Positions 1 through 7,085 of a stretch of DNA of 15,148 bases are shown piece after piece (the stretch's first letter is position 1; each line of letters opens with the position of its first letter). This DNA comes from an uncultured Eubacteriales bacterium (GTDB taxonomy: Bacteria; Bacillota; Clostridia; Peptostreptococcales; Anaerovoracaceae). Under the pieces are notes generated by a model. That model worked only from the letters and a program-made list of their open reading frames with translations. It did not search any database and was not told where the DNA came from. A program made the position numbers and the translations under genes. The DNA lies in contig CACXCQ010000287.1 of the NCBI GenBank assembly GCA_902766185.1, forward strand, positions 1 to 15,148. Direction: 5' to 3'.

Positions 1-119
1 ACAGCTTTGTACGCGGTTCCGATTCCGTTGGGAACAGCTTCCGCTCTTCTGTCCAGGATAGCCTTGGCCTTCGGGCCCGGCAGCGGTGTGACAATTTTTG
101 GTAATGCTTCTCTTAACAT
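1..119 (-). CDS. Class III (GABA/beta-alanine-type) aminotransferase, N-terminal fragment
   Basis: Only the first 39 codons are present; the gene runs off the left edge. The peptide starts MLREALPKIVTPLPGPKAKA and continues with ILDRRAEAVPNGIGTAYKA. This is the typical N-terminal arm of PLP-dependent 4-aminobutyrate aminotransferases and related fold-type I enzymes (the lead-in before the substrate/PLP domain). The PLP lysine and other catalytic residues lie outside the window, so substrate cannot be judged. The ATG at 119 is preceded by a strong AAGGAGGG site about 7 bases upstream. A possible -10 (TAAAAT or TATGAT, 162-172) lies in the 144-base spacer before the preceding gene, but I see no matching -35. 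No terminator separates it from that gene, so read-through is possible. Lying beside a uracil-degradation gene set, it may convert beta-alanine to malonate semialdehyde; that is inference. GABA or another omega-amino acid is an equal alternative. Confidence 0.72.
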   Translation of the reverse strand, partial: MLREALPKIVTPLPGPKAKAILDRRAEAVPNGIGTAYKA

Positions 120-263
120 TTTAACCCTCCTTGGTCGTGTTATGTATGTTTACCTGACGTTATTTTATCATATTTCTTCCGGGATACTCACAGATATTTC
201 TGATTTTCCGAAACATTCGTGTCATTGTCATCCAACTATGTTGCTGAATTCCTGAGAAACGAA

Positions 264-2015
264 CTACTGCTGATTATCTGCTTCCCTGTTCCTCTGTTCC
301 AGCTCTTTTGCCGCGGCGATGCTGGCCTTGTCCGCGGGCGTGAGTTCGATATACTTGTCCTCATCTTTGCCCTCGGCAAGGGTCGCTCCCAGATTGATGG
401 CGGACTTCTCCAGCTCCAGGATGATGTTGTTGATCCTGGCCAGCTTTTCCGGAGAGGTGCTGTTGCCCACGGCCAGATCCGTATTGTAGATGATGTCCTC
501 CAGACGCCTCCGGACGTTGAAGAGGTTGTTGCGGGCTTCGTTCACCGCATTTTCATCCACTGCTTCCGCCATGGCCTCGGTCATGCTGATGACCTCGCCG
601 CTGGCCGACTCCAGCTCGTATTCCGTATTGGCGTTGACCGCCACGGTCTCAAAGCCCAGCTCCTGCCTGACAAGGGCGGCGAAATCTTCCTTGGAATCCG
701 GCTCGCCGTGGACCAGGAAGAGTTTCTTGGGAGCCTTCTGGAATCCCCGCAGCCAGTTCATGAGGCCTTCTCTGTCCGCACGCCCGGAGAAGCCTTCCAG
801 GTTGTGGATCTGTGCCTTGACCTGGACCTTCTCGCCGAAGAGGGTGACCTCCTCTGCCCCTTCGACCAGCTGTCTGCCGAGGGTGCCTTCCGCCTGATAG
901 CCGACGAAAACGATGCTGTTGCGTTCATCCCACAGATTGTGCTTCAGATGATGGCGGATCCGGCCCGCCTCGCACATGCCGCTGGCTGAGATGATGACCT
1001 TCGGGTCGTGGTTGATGTTGAGCCACTGGGACTCCTCGCTGGAACGGGTGAACTTCAGGTTCGGGAAATCCAGGGGATTATCGCCCTTGCTGATGAAATC
1101 CTTCGTCTCCTCATCGAAGACCTGGGCATTCTTGCTGAAGGCGTCCGTGGCGTTCTTCGCCATCGGGCTGTCCACGTAGACCATCAGGTTCTCGAAGTCC
1201 CTGCGGTATTCCGAATCGGTGTCGATGACCCGGTTCAGTTCGTAGATCAGTTCCTGGGTCCTGCCCACCGCGAAGGATGGGATGACCGTATTGCCGCCTC
1301 TTTTGGCTGTATCCCGGATGATGTTCATCAGCTTATGGACATCCATGGAGTTTTCCGGATGGAGCCGGTTGCCGTAGGTGGTCTCCATGATGACGTAGTC
1401 CGCCTTCTTGATCAGCGTTGGATCCCGCAGGATCGGCCGGTCCATCACTCCAAGGTCTCCGGAGAAGACGATCTTCGAAACGTTGTCGTTCTCCGTGACC
1501 CAGATCTCCGTGATGGCTGAGCCGAGGATGTGGCCTGCGTCGTTGAACACGATCCGGATCTGATCGTTCAGCTCCACCAGTTGATCGTACAGCACGGGCT
1601 TGATCTGCTTCAGGGAGACCTCCGCGTCCTGCGCCGTGTAAAGAGGCTCGATCATCGGCCGTCCCGCCCTGCTGTTCTTGCGGTTCTGCCACTCCGCCTC
1701 CTTCTCATGGATGTAGGCGCTGTCCATCAGCATGATCTTCAGCAGATCCGCCGTAGCGTCCGTGCAGTAGATCGGTCCCTTGAATCCCCGTTTCACCAGC
1801 AGGGGTATCCTGCCGCAGTGGTCGATGTGTGCGTGGCTCAAAACCATGAAGTCCACATCGGCCGGATCGAAGGGGAACGGTTCACGGTTCAGTTCGTCCT
1901 GAGCCCTGCCCCCCTGAAACTGTCCGCAGTCCAGCAGAATGCTGTTTTCTCCCGCCGTGATGAGATGACACGATCCGGTTACTCCTGTAGTGGCTCCGCA
2001 AAAGTTGATCTTCAT
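264..2015 (-). CDS. Beta-CASP metallo-beta-lactamase-fold nuclease (putative RNase)
   Basis: This 583-residue protein has the full set of beta-CASP metallo-beta-lactamase signatures: the zinc motif HAHIDH at 61-66, H162 in GHILGS, D187 in SGDLG, the beta-CASP insert from about 230 to 370 with FAVGRTQE (248-255) and SASGMCEAGRIRHH (343-356), H404 in QIHNLEGFSGRAD and H436 in VHGE. Family members of this CPSF73-like type are zinc-dependent RNA endo/exonucleases. No signal peptide or membrane segment is seen, so it is cytoplasmic. Residues from about 460 to the end form an extra, charged, probably helical tail not expected in the core fold. The ATG directly follows the udp stop (TAAATG) and has GGAGGG about 6 bases upstream, which indicates translational coupling with udp. 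It is not RNase J by motif pattern. The enzymatic class is firm; the RNA target is unknown, and a role in feeding nucleotides to the neighbouring uridine pathway is speculation. Confidence 0.88.
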   Translation of the reverse strand: MKINFCGATTGVTGSCHLITAGENSILLDCGQFQGGRAQDELNREPFPFDPADVDFMVLSHAHIDHCGRIPLLVKRGFKGPIYCTDATADLLKIMLMDSAYIHEKEAEWQNRKNSRAGRPMIEPLYTAQDAEVSLKQIKPVLYDQLVELNDQIRIVFNDAGHILGSAITEIWVTENDNVSKIVFSGDLGVMDRPILRDPTLIKKADYVIMETTYGNRLHPENSMDVHKLMNIIRDTAKRGGNTVIPSFAVGRTQELIYELNRVIDTDSEYRRDFENLMVYVDSPMAKNATDAFSKNAQVFDEETKDFISKGDNPLDFPNLKFTRSSEESQWLNINHDPKVIISASGMCEAGRIRHHLKHNLWDERNSIVFVGYQAEGTLGRQLVEGAEEVTLFGEKVQVKAQIHNLEGFSGRADREGLMNWLRGFQKAPKKLFLVHGEPDSKEDFAALVRQELGFETVAVNANTEYELESASGEVISMTEAMAEAVDENAVNEARNNLFNVRRRLEDIIYNTDLAVGNSTSPEKLARINNIILELEKSAINLGATLAEGKDEDKYIELTPADKASIAAAKELEQRNREADNQQ

Positions 2016-2795
2016 TTATTCCCTCCTGTCCTGTCCTTCTTTATCTCTGTCGATGAGGGTCCTGATGGCGCTGATCGCCACGCGGATTCCCCGATCGGTA
2101 TCGAAATCGTCGGGCTCGTCGTAGCCCGCCGCCTTTCTCTCCTGGTTCCAGATCACGTTGAGCACCGAACCGCAGCGAACGTTCAGGGCATTGGCGACGA
2201 CAAAAAGCGTTGCCGATTCCATCTCGCTGCCTAAGACGCCCAGGCGCTTCCACGCTTCCCACTTGTTCTCCAGTTCATAGGATACGGGCATGCGCTGGGG
2301 CGCGTGCTGACCGTAGAAGGAGTCCTTGCACTGCACCACGCCGGTATGCCAGTGTTCTCCCTGCTGCTGCGCGGCCTCCGTAAGGGCCAGGGTGACATCA
2401 AAATCCGCCACCGCAGGGTACTCGATGGGAGCGTACTCCCGTCCCGTTCCATCGTATCTGACCGCGCCGGTGGCGACGATCACGTCAGAACTTTTTACCT
2501 TCATATTGATCCCGCCGCAGGTGCCTACCCGGATAAAGGTGTCCACACCGATGGCGGCCAGCTCCTCCATGGCGATGGCCGCGGATGGCCCGCCGATCCC
2601 GGTGGAGGTGACGCAGACCTTTTCTCCGTTCAGGGTCCCCGCGTACGTGGTGTACTCCCGGTTGCTGGCTACAAAGGCAGGTCCGTCAAAGTATTGGGCG
2701 ATCTTTTCGCATCGTCCCGGATCACCGGGGAGGATACAGTACCGCCCCACATCTCCTTTGCCCAGGGCGATGTGGTACTGCTTTTCTTCGTTCAT
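2016..2795 (-). CDS. udp: Uridine phosphorylase
   Basis: The 259-residue protein belongs to the nucleoside phosphorylase (PNP/UDP) family. It would split uridine with phosphate into uracil and ribose-1-phosphate in the cytoplasm. Visible motifs are the phosphate loop GDPGR (24-28), RVGTCGG (89-95), the uridine phosphorylase-type segment [16 protein letters not shown] (159-174) and SEMESATLF (190-198), whose glutamates contact the ribose in this family. The segment after SFYG matches the Firmicute-type uridine phosphorylases rather than the GQER arrangement I recall for the E. coli enzyme. The ATG at 2795 has AGAAGGAGG at 2804-2812. A good promoter lies about 40 bases further upstream and a terminator separates it from preA, so udp starts its own transcript together with the nuclease gene that follows without any gap. 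It would supply the uracil used by preTA. Purine or 5'-deoxy nucleosides as substrates are less likely but not excluded. Confidence 0.92.
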   Translation of the reverse strand: MNEEKQYHIALGKGDVGRYCILPGDPGRCEKIAQYFDGPAFVASNREYTTYAGTLNGEKVCVTSTGIGGPSAAIAMEELAAIGVDTFIRVGTCGGINMKVKSSDVIVATGAVRYDGTGREYAPIEYPAVADFDVTLALTEAAQQQGEHWHTGVVQCKDSFYGQHAPQRMPVSYELENKWEAWKRLGVLGSEMESATLFVVANALNVRCGSVLNVIWNQERKAAGYDEPDDFDTDRGIRVAISAIRTLIDRDKEGQDRRE

Positions 2796-2832
2796 GGAGA
2801 CTACCTCCTTCTCTCTTTACTCTGCTGCATCA

Positions 2833-2862
2833 ATTATAGCGGATAGATGGCTCCGCTGTAAA
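2833..2862 (-). promoter_or_regulatory. Sigma-70/sigma-A type promoter for udp
   Basis: On the minus strand a -35 TTTACA (2857-2862) and a perfect -10 TATAAT (2833-2838) are separated by 18 bases. The predicted start near 2826 leaves a leader of about 30 bases ending in the strong udp ribosome binding site. It lies just downstream of the preA terminator, as expected for an independent transcription unit. No operator-like palindrome like the one near 7100 is seen here. Confidence 0.7.
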
Positions 2863-2882
2863 TATGGACGCAAAAAAATCGA

Positions 2883-2912
2883 CAAAGGAAAAGAGCCGCG
2901 TTACCGCAGCTC
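2883..2912 (-). terminator. Rho-independent terminator after preA
   Basis: On the minus strand the stem GAGCTGCG / CGCGGCTC (8 pairs with one G-T wobble; arms 2905-2912 and 2893-2900) closes a GTAA tetraloop and is followed by TTTTCCTTTG. It lies about 65 bases after the preA stop and just before the udp promoter, so it should end the preT-preA transcript. Confidence 0.75.
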
Positions 2913-2976
2913 TCCTCCCATAAGAATTCAGTGTAGTCTGGATTCTGTATATTCGTTTTTCCAGCCTTTGCAGACC

Positions 2977-4329
2977 TTATTCGTAGTGGGCCTTCAGGAT
3001 CAGCTTCTTGTCCTTTCTGGAGTCCTTCTTGAACTTGATGTGGGTCGGATCCTTCGCATCGCGCTGTGCGAGTCCATCCTTGTCCCGGACCTTCCACTTG
3101 ATCTCTCCCGGCGTGATGCATTCCTGTACAGGACATACATTCAGGCAGAGGTGGCATCCTACGCAGTTGTCGTTCAGTTCCGGACGGCGCTTCTTCTCGT
3201 TCCAGTCGATCGCCTGGTGAGCAGCATCGTAGCAGGAGATGTAGCATCTTCCGCAGCCGATGCACTTCTTGTCGTCGAACTGAGGCAGAACCTTGTATTC
3301 TCTGTTCAGTTCCTCGGCCGGGATGATCTTCGGCAGTGCGCAGCCGATGAACTCGTCAAGGCTGTCATAGCCTCTCTCCTCCATGAAGTACTGCATACCG
3401 GAGATCATATCCTCAACGATCCGATAGCCGTACTGCATGATGGCTGTGGTGACCTGAATGTTTCTGCAGCCGACGGCCAGGAATTCCGCACAGTCTCTCC
3501 ACGTCTCGATACCGCCGATACCGGACATTTCATGACCATAGCCGAAGTCGTACTTGCCGCCCTTGACCATGTTCTGCAGTTCTTCACACTGGTTGACCTG
3601 TGTGCAGAAACGCAGGGCGATGGGCTTGACCGCAGCGCCGGAGTAACCGGAGATGGAGGACTTGCCGTCGACCACCGGCATACCGGTCAGGTTCTCGAAG
3701 TCCACATTGGTGATGGACTTGATGGTGTTGATGGCGGAGACTGCCGCAGCGCCGCCTCTGATGGCTGCCATGGCGTGCTCTTCCATGTTCTTGCAGTTCG
3801 GGGTCATCTTGGCGATGAACGGGATGTCCGTGGTCTCCGCGACTGCTCTGGAGTAGGACTCGACCAGCTCGTTGTTGGTACCTACATCAGAACCCATGTC
3901 ATGGGATGTCATCTGCGGGCAGGAGAAGTTTCCTTCGATGAGCTTGACACCAGCCTCGTCGCACATCTTGGCCAGCTGTTTCCACTCTTCAATGCTGGAG
4001 CCCATGATGGACGCTACTGTGATATGCTCAGGATAATCTCTGACCAGTCTGTAGATGTACTCGAAGTTTACTTCGGTGGGCTTGTCGGAGATCTGCTCCA
4101 TGTTCTTGAAGCCGACCCAGGGCAGGCCCTCTTTGTTCGTCTGGTCGAATCTGGGGGAACATTCGTCCGCCACGAAGATACCGACCGTCTTGAAGAAGCA
4201 TCCGCCCCAGCCAGTCTCGTAGCACTTCGCTACCATGTCATAGTTGCCGCCTACCGGAGATGAGGAAAGGAAGAACGGATTCAGGCAATCAACGCCCAGA
4301 TATTTAATGGATAAATCTTTCTTTGCCAT
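2977..4329 (-). CDS. preA: NAD-dependent dihydropyrimidine dehydrogenase, catalytic subunit PreA
   Basis: This 450-residue protein joins an FMN-binding dihydroorotate-dehydrogenase-like barrel (about 5-320) to a C-terminal ferredoxin with two 4Fe-4S motifs: C356-C359-C362-C366 and C389-C392-C395-C399. With PreT it would reduce uracil or thymine to the 5,6-dihydro form (or run in reverse), with electrons passing from NADH through FAD and Fe-S clusters to FMN. Pyrimidine-contact residues known from mammalian dihydropyrimidine dehydrogenase seem kept: N76 (GFKNMEQIS), N134 (NFSCP), and N201-T202. The loop that carries the catalytic cysteine in the mammalian enzyme reads MGSDVG, with Val149 at that position by my alignment. 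Residues about 245-262 look like a small insertion. The length somewhat exceeds the roughly 410 residues I recall for E. coli PreA. The start lies one base after the preT stop (TAGAATG), a coupled pair. Arginine is encoded mostly by AGA/AGG, unlike neighbouring housekeeping genes. Confidence 0.9.
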   Translation of the reverse strand: MAKKDLSIKYLGVDCLNPFFLSSSPVGGNYDMVAKCYETGWGGCFFKTVGIFVADECSPRFDQTNKEGLPWVGFKNMEQISDKPTEVNFEYIYRLVRDYPEHITVASIMGSSIEEWKQLAKMCDEAGVKLIEGNFSCPQMTSHDMGSDVGTNNELVESYSRAVAETTDIPFIAKMTPNCKNMEEHAMAAIRGGAAAVSAINTIKSITNVDFENLTGMPVVDGKSSISGYSGAAVKPIALRFCTQVNQCEELQNMVKGGKYDFGYGHEMSGIGGIETWRDCAEFLAVGCRNIQVTTAIMQYGYRIVEDMISGMQYFMEERGYDSLDEFIGCALPKIIPAEELNREYKVLPQFDDKKCIGCGRCYISCYDAAHQAIDWNEKKRRPELNDNCVGCHLCLNVCPVQECITPGEIKWKVRDKDGLAQRDAKDPTHIKFKKDSRKDKKLILKAHYE

Positions 4330-4330
4330 T

Positions 4331-5602
4331 CTACTTCACCCCTTTCTTCTCAAGATATTCAATCATTGCGGCAGCTGCCTCTTTACCTTCCGCAACAGCT
4401 TCAACTACGGTCTTGCCGCCGTTGACGATGTCGCCGCCGGCGAAGTACTTGTCACCAGCCTTGCCCTTGGTTACCTTGATCAGGCCCTTTCTCGCATCCA
4501 GCTTGACCGGAGCGATCTCGCTCATGTCTTCCGGACTCTGGCCTGTTGCGAATACCAGCGTATCTGCGCTGAACTCCGCCTTCGCGGATTTGTCATAGAA
4601 ACCAGCAGCCTCCACCTTCTTGATCTTGGTCTTGGTGCCTGTAGCCGCTACCGGATACAGACCGGTGGTGATGCCGATGCCCAGAGACAGCGCATAGTGG
4701 AACTCGTTGATGTTCGCAGGAGCTTCTTCGATGGATCTTCTGTAGAGGATCCGGACATCTTCAGCGCCCAGCAGTTTCGCGGTGACCGCGCAGTCAACAG
4801 CAACGTCGCCGCCGCCGACTACGATGACCTTCTTGCCGGGGTCGAAATCTTTTTTCTTCGTTCTGGCTTCCTTCAGGAAGTCGATGGCGGAATAAACGCC
4901 CTTCAGGTCCGCGCCCGGGAATTCGTGATTGTTCAGGTTCGCGTTCCACAGGCCGGCGCCGATGAATACGGCGTCGTATTCTTCCAGATCGGCTGCTTTA
5001 ACTTCCATGTTGCAGACGATCTTGACGCCCAGTCCCTTAACGGTGGAGATGTCGTGATCCACCACAGCCTGGGGCAGTCTCGCCGGGGTGATGCCGTAAG
5101 TCAGGACGCCGCCCGGCTTGGCTTCTCTTTCAAATACAGTTACTTTGTAACCTGCCTTGGCCAGCTCGGCCGCGCAGGCCAGGGATGCAGGACCGGCACC
5201 GACGCAGGCGATCTTGCCCGGCTTCTTCTGTCTCGGCGCCTTCAGGGTCTTCATCTTGTAGATCTTCTCCTGCTCGATGGCGTATCTCTGCAGCTTGCCG
5301 ATCTCGATGGGCTTGTCAATGCCGCATCTGGAGCAGGCTTCTTCACAGAGGTTGTCGTAGGGACATACTCTGGCACAGCTGCCACCCAGGACGTTGGCGC
5401 TTCTGATGGTCTCCGCAGCGCCCTTCACGTTTCTGAATCTGATGGATCTGATGAACTTCGCCGGATCCGTTCCTGCGGGGCAGCCTTTACTGCATGGTGC
5501 ATCGTGGCAGAGAAGGCATCTCGCTGCTTCTTCCATAGCGGTTCTGTGCGTGAATCCCGCCACGGCCTCAGCAGTGTACTTTCCTTTTGCAATCTTACTC
5601 AA
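4331..5602 (-). CDS. preT: NAD-dependent dihydropyrimidine dehydrogenase, electron-input subunit PreT
   Basis: The 423-residue protein resembles the N-terminal part of dihydropyrimidine dehydrogenase and the small subunit of glutamate synthase. It takes electrons from NADH to FAD and on through 4Fe-4S clusters to PreA. An N-terminal Fe-S domain holds C29, C32, C37, C41, C76, C80, C86 and C90 with the same spacing I recall for the mammalian enzyme. Q105 (KLQRYA) matches its unusual glutamine cluster ligand. The FAD dinucleotide fold has VGAGPAS (134-140) and the NAD(P) fold has VVGGGDVAVD (261-270); a C-terminal FAD segment (YFAGGDIV, 386-393) follows. The start is TTG at 5602, supported by AGAAGGAGG at 5610-5618 with a 7-base spacer. 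It ends one base before preA, the catalytic partner. A GltD-like role without PreA is a weak alternative. Confidence 0.9.
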   Translation of the reverse strand: MSKIAKGKYTAEAVAGFTHRTAMEEAARCLLCHDAPCSKGCPAGTDPAKFIRSIRFRNVKGAAETIRSANVLGGSCARVCPYDNLCEEACSRCGIDKPIEIGKLQRYAIEQEKIYKMKTLKAPRQKKPGKIACVGAGPASLACAAELAKAGYKVTVFEREAKPGGVLTYGITPARLPQAVVDHDISTVKGLGVKIVCNMEVKAADLEEYDAVFIGAGLWNANLNNHEFPGADLKGVYSAIDFLKEARTKKKDFDPGKKVIVVGGGDVAVDCAVTAKLLGAEDVRILYRRSIEEAPANINEFHYALSLGIGITTGLYPVAATGTKTKIKKVEAAGFYDKSAKAEFSADTLVFATGQSPEDMSEIAPVKLDARKGLIKVTKGKAGDKYFAGGDIVNGGKTVVEAVAEGKEAAAAMIEYLEKKGVK

Positions 5603-5618
5603 TTTACTTCCTCCTTCT
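5600..5618 (-). promoter_or_regulatory. Ribosome binding site that fixes a TTG start for preT
   Basis: AGAAGGAGG (minus strand, 5610-5618) stands 7 bases before a TTG codon at 5600-5602 that opens the reading frame MSKIAKGKYT. No in-frame ATG with comparable spacing is found, and the Fe-S domain begins within 30 residues, so the TTG is the likely start. Confidence 0.8.
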
Positions 5619-5672
5619 ATTCAGTCCGCGATAACTCTCTTTTTTAGCAGATAACTCCCGGTTTCCCCCGGG

Positions 5673-5710
5673 AAAAACAGCCGGCGGAGCGGGTAAACCG
5701 CCCCGCCGGC
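5673..5710 (-). terminator. Strong hairpin with T-run between hydrolase gene and preT
   Basis: The arms GCCGGCGG (5680-5687) and CCGCCGGC (5703-5710) form 8 G-C pairs. After one A-C mismatch four more pairs (GCGG/CCGC) close a GTAAA loop. On the minus strand the hairpin is followed by TGTTTTT (5673-5679). It lies 36 bases after the hydrolase stop, so it is a terminator or leaky attenuator. No convincing promoter is seen between it and preT, so some read-through is likely if preTA share the hydrolase promoter. Confidence 0.8.
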
Positions 5711-5745
5711 AGATCATTACGAAACTGTCGTGGTAAATTGTAGGA

Positions 5746-7044
5746 TTAGTCGTAGAACTTATCCGCCTTCAGTACGGCGTTCAGCGTTGCGGATGCAGCG
5801 GCTGTGTAGTCTTCGTCGGATACGTGCTCAGGCTCGCAGTGAGACAGACCATCCTTCGTTCTGGAGAAGATCATGGTCGTCGGGATCATGTATGCGCAGA
5901 ACTGTGCGTCGTGGCCGGCGCCGGACAGGATCTTCTGCCACTTCAGGCCCAGCTCATCCATGGATTCCTCAACAAATCCGATCAGGTTCTTGTCGAATGG
6001 TACCGGATCTCTCTTCCACTGCTCTTCGATGTCGCATGTGCACTGCTGATACATCTCGCCTGCCATCTCTTTCAGGATATCCATGCACTTGTCCAGAACT
6101 TTCTGGTCAGGATGTCTTACATCCAGGGAGAATTCCGCTTCGTCCGGAATGCAGGTGTGGATGCAGGGATGTACATAGATCTCGCCGGTGGTGAATACGA
6201 ATTCGTATTCGCTCTCGCCGCTCTCGATCAGTTCCTTGTTGTAGGCGTCATATCTCTCATGCAGCTTGCACAGGAAGTCTGCCGCAGCGTGCAGAGCATC
6301 GTGTCTCTTCGCCATGGGGAATGTACCCGCGTGAGCGGTGAATCCGTGGAATCTTACTCTGTAGTTGAACATACCCATAACAAGCTGGACCGCGCCGACT
6401 TCATTGCCGTTGTCCTCGAGGATCGGGCCCTGCTCCAGGTGTGTCTCGAACATGCAGCAGTACTTGTCCGGGCTGATTCTGTTTTCCTTCGGTCCCTTGA
6501 ACGGGGTAGCTGCCAGAGCCTCGCCGAAGTTCGCGAATTCAGACTCATCCATCGGCTTGGAAGCCATCATGTTGTCATACATGAAGTTCGGCTTCAGATA
6601 ATCCGGCAGATAGTCATAGCAGATGATTCCGGAAACCATCATTGCGGGCGGATACAGGGAACCTTCCTCATTGGTCCAGATCATGGCTGTCAGGGGATGC
6701 TTGTGCGGAATGTTCTCCGCCGCGACTGTCTCCAGTACTTCCATACCGGTCATAACGCCTTCGATACCATCGTAGTTACCACCGTTCTTAACGGAGTCGC
6801 AGTGGGAACCCATAACGATCCTCTTCGCGTTAGGATCGGAGCCTTCCAGTGTTGCGTACATGCAGGCCACGTCATCGCACTCTACCTTAGCGCCGATGGC
6901 CTCCATCCTCTTCTTGAACTCTTCTCTTGCCTGATGGGCTGCCGGAGACAGGGAATATCTCGTGATTCCGCCGTGACCTGCATCACCGTACTGAGCAAAA
7001 GTTCTGATTTTGTCAGACATTCTTTCTAAACTACACTGATACAT
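5746..7044 (-). CDS. M20-family Zn-dependent amidohydrolase (N-carbamoyl-amino-acid hydrolase / beta-ureidopropionase type)
   Basis: The 432-residue cytoplasmic protein has the di-metal centre of the M20 carbamoylase/allantoate amidohydrolase group: H81 (GSHCDSV), D92 (NYDG), E126-E127 (NEEGS), H202 (ETHLEQGP) and H402 (LSHCEPEH). The dimer-lid motif GFTAHAGTFPM (234-244) and SGAGHDAQ (374-381) are present, as is R310 (LDVRHPD). Relatives remove the carbamoyl group from N-carbamoyl-amino acids, ureidopropionate or allantoate, giving ammonia and CO2. The Asn usual in the NVIP segment is Thr297 here (HTCIP), so substrate is uncertain. Beside preTA the likeliest reaction is N-carbamoyl-beta-alanine to beta-alanine. 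The ATG at 7044 has AAAGGAGG 8 bases upstream, better than the internal Met9. A promoter with a LacI-type operator pair precedes it and a terminator follows. The roughly fourteen arginine codons I checked are all AGA/AGG. Confidence 0.85.
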   Translation of the reverse strand: MYQCSLERMSDKIRTFAQYGDAGHGGITRYSLSPAAHQAREEFKKRMEAIGAKVECDDVACMYATLEGSDPNAKRIVMGSHCDSVKNGGNYDGIEGVMTGMEVLETVAAENIPHKHPLTAMIWTNEEGSLYPPAMMVSGIICYDYLPDYLKPNFMYDNMMASKPMDESEFANFGEALAATPFKGPKENRISPDKYCCMFETHLEQGPILEDNGNEVGAVQLVMGMFNYRVRFHGFTAHAGTFPMAKRHDALHAAADFLCKLHERYDAYNKELIESGESEYEFVFTTGEIYVHPCIHTCIPDEAEFSLDVRHPDQKVLDKCMDILKEMAGEMYQQCTCDIEEQWKRDPVPFDKNLIGFVEESMDELGLKWQKILSGAGHDAQFCAYMIPTTMIFSRTKDGLSHCEPEHVSDEDYTAAASATLNAVLKADKFYD

Positions 7045-7085
7045 AACTTTAGCCTCCTTTTGAAAAATAACGTAAAATCCGTGTT

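Noticed and set aside
264..2015. Assignment of the beta-CASP protein as RNase J
   Set aside because: The motif set (HAHIDHCGRIP, SASGMCEAGRIRHH) and the domain end fit the CPSF73-like group, not RNase J1/J2.
2326..5647. Very long plus-strand open frames (2326-4263 and 4244-5647) opposite preA and preT
   Set aside because: They lie wholly antisense to genes with full domain signatures, show no recognisable motif and are rich in low-complexity residues. Long antisense frames are expected with this GC-rich codon use.
5657..5672. CCCGG/CCGGG stem as a second terminator
   Set aside because: It has only five pairs and no T-run directly after it on either strand. It is mentioned only as part of the preT leader.
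5824..7029. 401-codon plus-strand frame opposite the M20 hydrolase
   Set aside because: It is a shadow of the hydrolase gene, with no domain and no ribosome binding site support.
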